64,000 nucleotides of DNA from positions 41,770-105,769 of the forward strand of contig JAEOTR010000046.1 in assembly GCA_016839705.1 (NCBI GenBank), written 5' to 3'. The stretch's first letter is position 1, and each line of letters opens with the position of its first letter. This document shows positions 63,780 to 64,000 of the stretch, one piece after another. The notes under the pieces were generated by a model. It had not been told where the DNA came from and did not search any database. It worked only from the letters and a program-made list of their open reading frames with translations. The position numbers were made by a program, and so were the translations under genes. The stretch comes from Promethearchaeota archaeon (lineage in GTDB: Archaea; Asgardarchaeota; Lokiarchaeia; Sigyniarchaeales; SOKP01).

Positions 63780-63914
63780 TGCGCGAGGAGGGAAGTATTC
63801 AAGCCGAAATAGGTTTTCGGAATTTTGAACCCCCGACCATCGAGACTTACATTTTGAATCAATGTAAATTTACACGGTGTGAGCGTGTCGTTATAGCCAC
63901 TAAACCACTCGCGC
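63780..63914 (-). tRNA. tRNA-Val (anticodon CAC) with two candidate non-canonical introns
   Basis: On the minus strand GCGCGAG pairs exactly with CTCGCGC at the far end (63781-63787), with discriminator A at 63780. The D arm (GTTT-AGTGGCTA-TAAC), with A14, G18G19 and A21, is standard. The anticodon arm ACACG-CTCACAC-CGTGT gives CAC. After it, 37 bases stand where a 5-base variable loop (TGGTC) is expected, which implies an intron of about 32. The T stem GGGGG/CCCTC encloses 37 bases instead of 7, which implies a second intron of about 30 bases in the T loop. Both inserts can fold on themselves. Without them the RNA has exactly 73 bases. No CCA is encoded. Confidence 0.85.
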
Positions 63915-64000
63915 TAATTTCAATATAAGTATAATGGAAAGTGTGAATTAAACTTTACTGTATTCAAATTTTAAATTTAATTTATTAAATTATTAGTAAA

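Noticed and set aside
63780..63914. tRNA with a standard intron at position 37/38
   Set aside because: The anticodon stem-loop ACACG-CTCACAC-CGTGT is already complete and uninterrupted; the extra bases lie in the variable region and the T loop.
1..64000. CRISPR arrays, rRNA genes, integrases or transposases
   Set aside because: No regularly spaced repeats, no conserved rRNA sequences and no recombinase or transposase frames were seen anywhere in the window.

Overview
The window reads as a chromosomal fragment of an Asgard archaeon, most likely a Lokiarchaeia-type lineage. The DNA is strongly AT-rich. It carries a Lokiactin-type actin, three Rab/Ras-like small GTPases (one fused to a Roadblock domain, one to a zinc ribbon), a gelsolin-like domain on a membrane anchor, longin-like sensor domains, an SDS22-type leucine-rich repeat protein and the tail of a PPP-family phosphatase. 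Around these sit ordinary archaeal informational genes: LSm, RIO2 kinase, archaeal-type TyrRS, aEF-1beta with its partner zinc-ribbon protein, Alba, RpoK and a tRNA-Val. All taxonomic statements are inference from gene content.

Layout. 1-3.0 kb: phosphatase tail, LSm, methyltransferase, RIO2, gelsolin-like membrane protein. 3.0-11.0 kb: a pyruvate:ferredoxin oxidoreductase operon in the usual gamma-delta-alpha-beta order, split between gamma and delta by two paralogous multi-PAS histidine kinases on the opposite strand. 11.2-18.1 kb: alpha/beta hydrolase, bacterial-type MutS and MutL with a membrane glycosyltransferase-like gene between them. 18.1-20.5 kb: aEF-1beta, zinc ribbon, an unknown protein and TyrRS. 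20.8-27.1 kb: a 1561-residue surface protein with Ig-like repeats, one membrane span and a cytoplasmic domain, followed by the Roadblock-GTPase protein. 27.1-28.0 kb: a gene graveyard with a 5' piece of tyrS, a 3' piece of iorB and a decayed ORF. 28.0-35.4 kb: IorAB, an orphan solute-binding protein, a small GTPase, Lrp and PhoU-like regulators.

36.1-48.9 kb is the metabolic centrepiece. Eleven co-directional genes encode HdrC, HdrB, an FrhB-like protein, a split HdrA/QmoA-QmoB-like pair, MvhD with an extra C-terminal domain, a fused double HdrA, a second MvhD, and three proteins resembling the Flox/sulfhydrogenase NAD(P)H module. No hydrogenase large subunit and no methyl-CoM reductase are present. 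The layout suggests a flavin-based electron-bifurcating machine joining NAD(P)H, ferredoxin, possibly F420 and a disulfide-type acceptor. With Por and Ior it fits an anaerobic, 2-oxoacid and amino-acid degrading life.

48.9-64 kb: TPR/longin-like protein, DRG-type GTPase, a 5'-truncated DUF2284 remnant, MFS transporter, an unrecognised protein, Alba, actin, HEAT/LRR protein, metallo-beta-lactamase-fold hydrolase, GTPase-zinc ribbon, acetyltransferase, winged-helix protein, a seven-span protein with a longin-like tail, RpoK, and a tRNA-Val(CAC) that folds only if two non-canonical introns of about 32 and 30 nt are removed.
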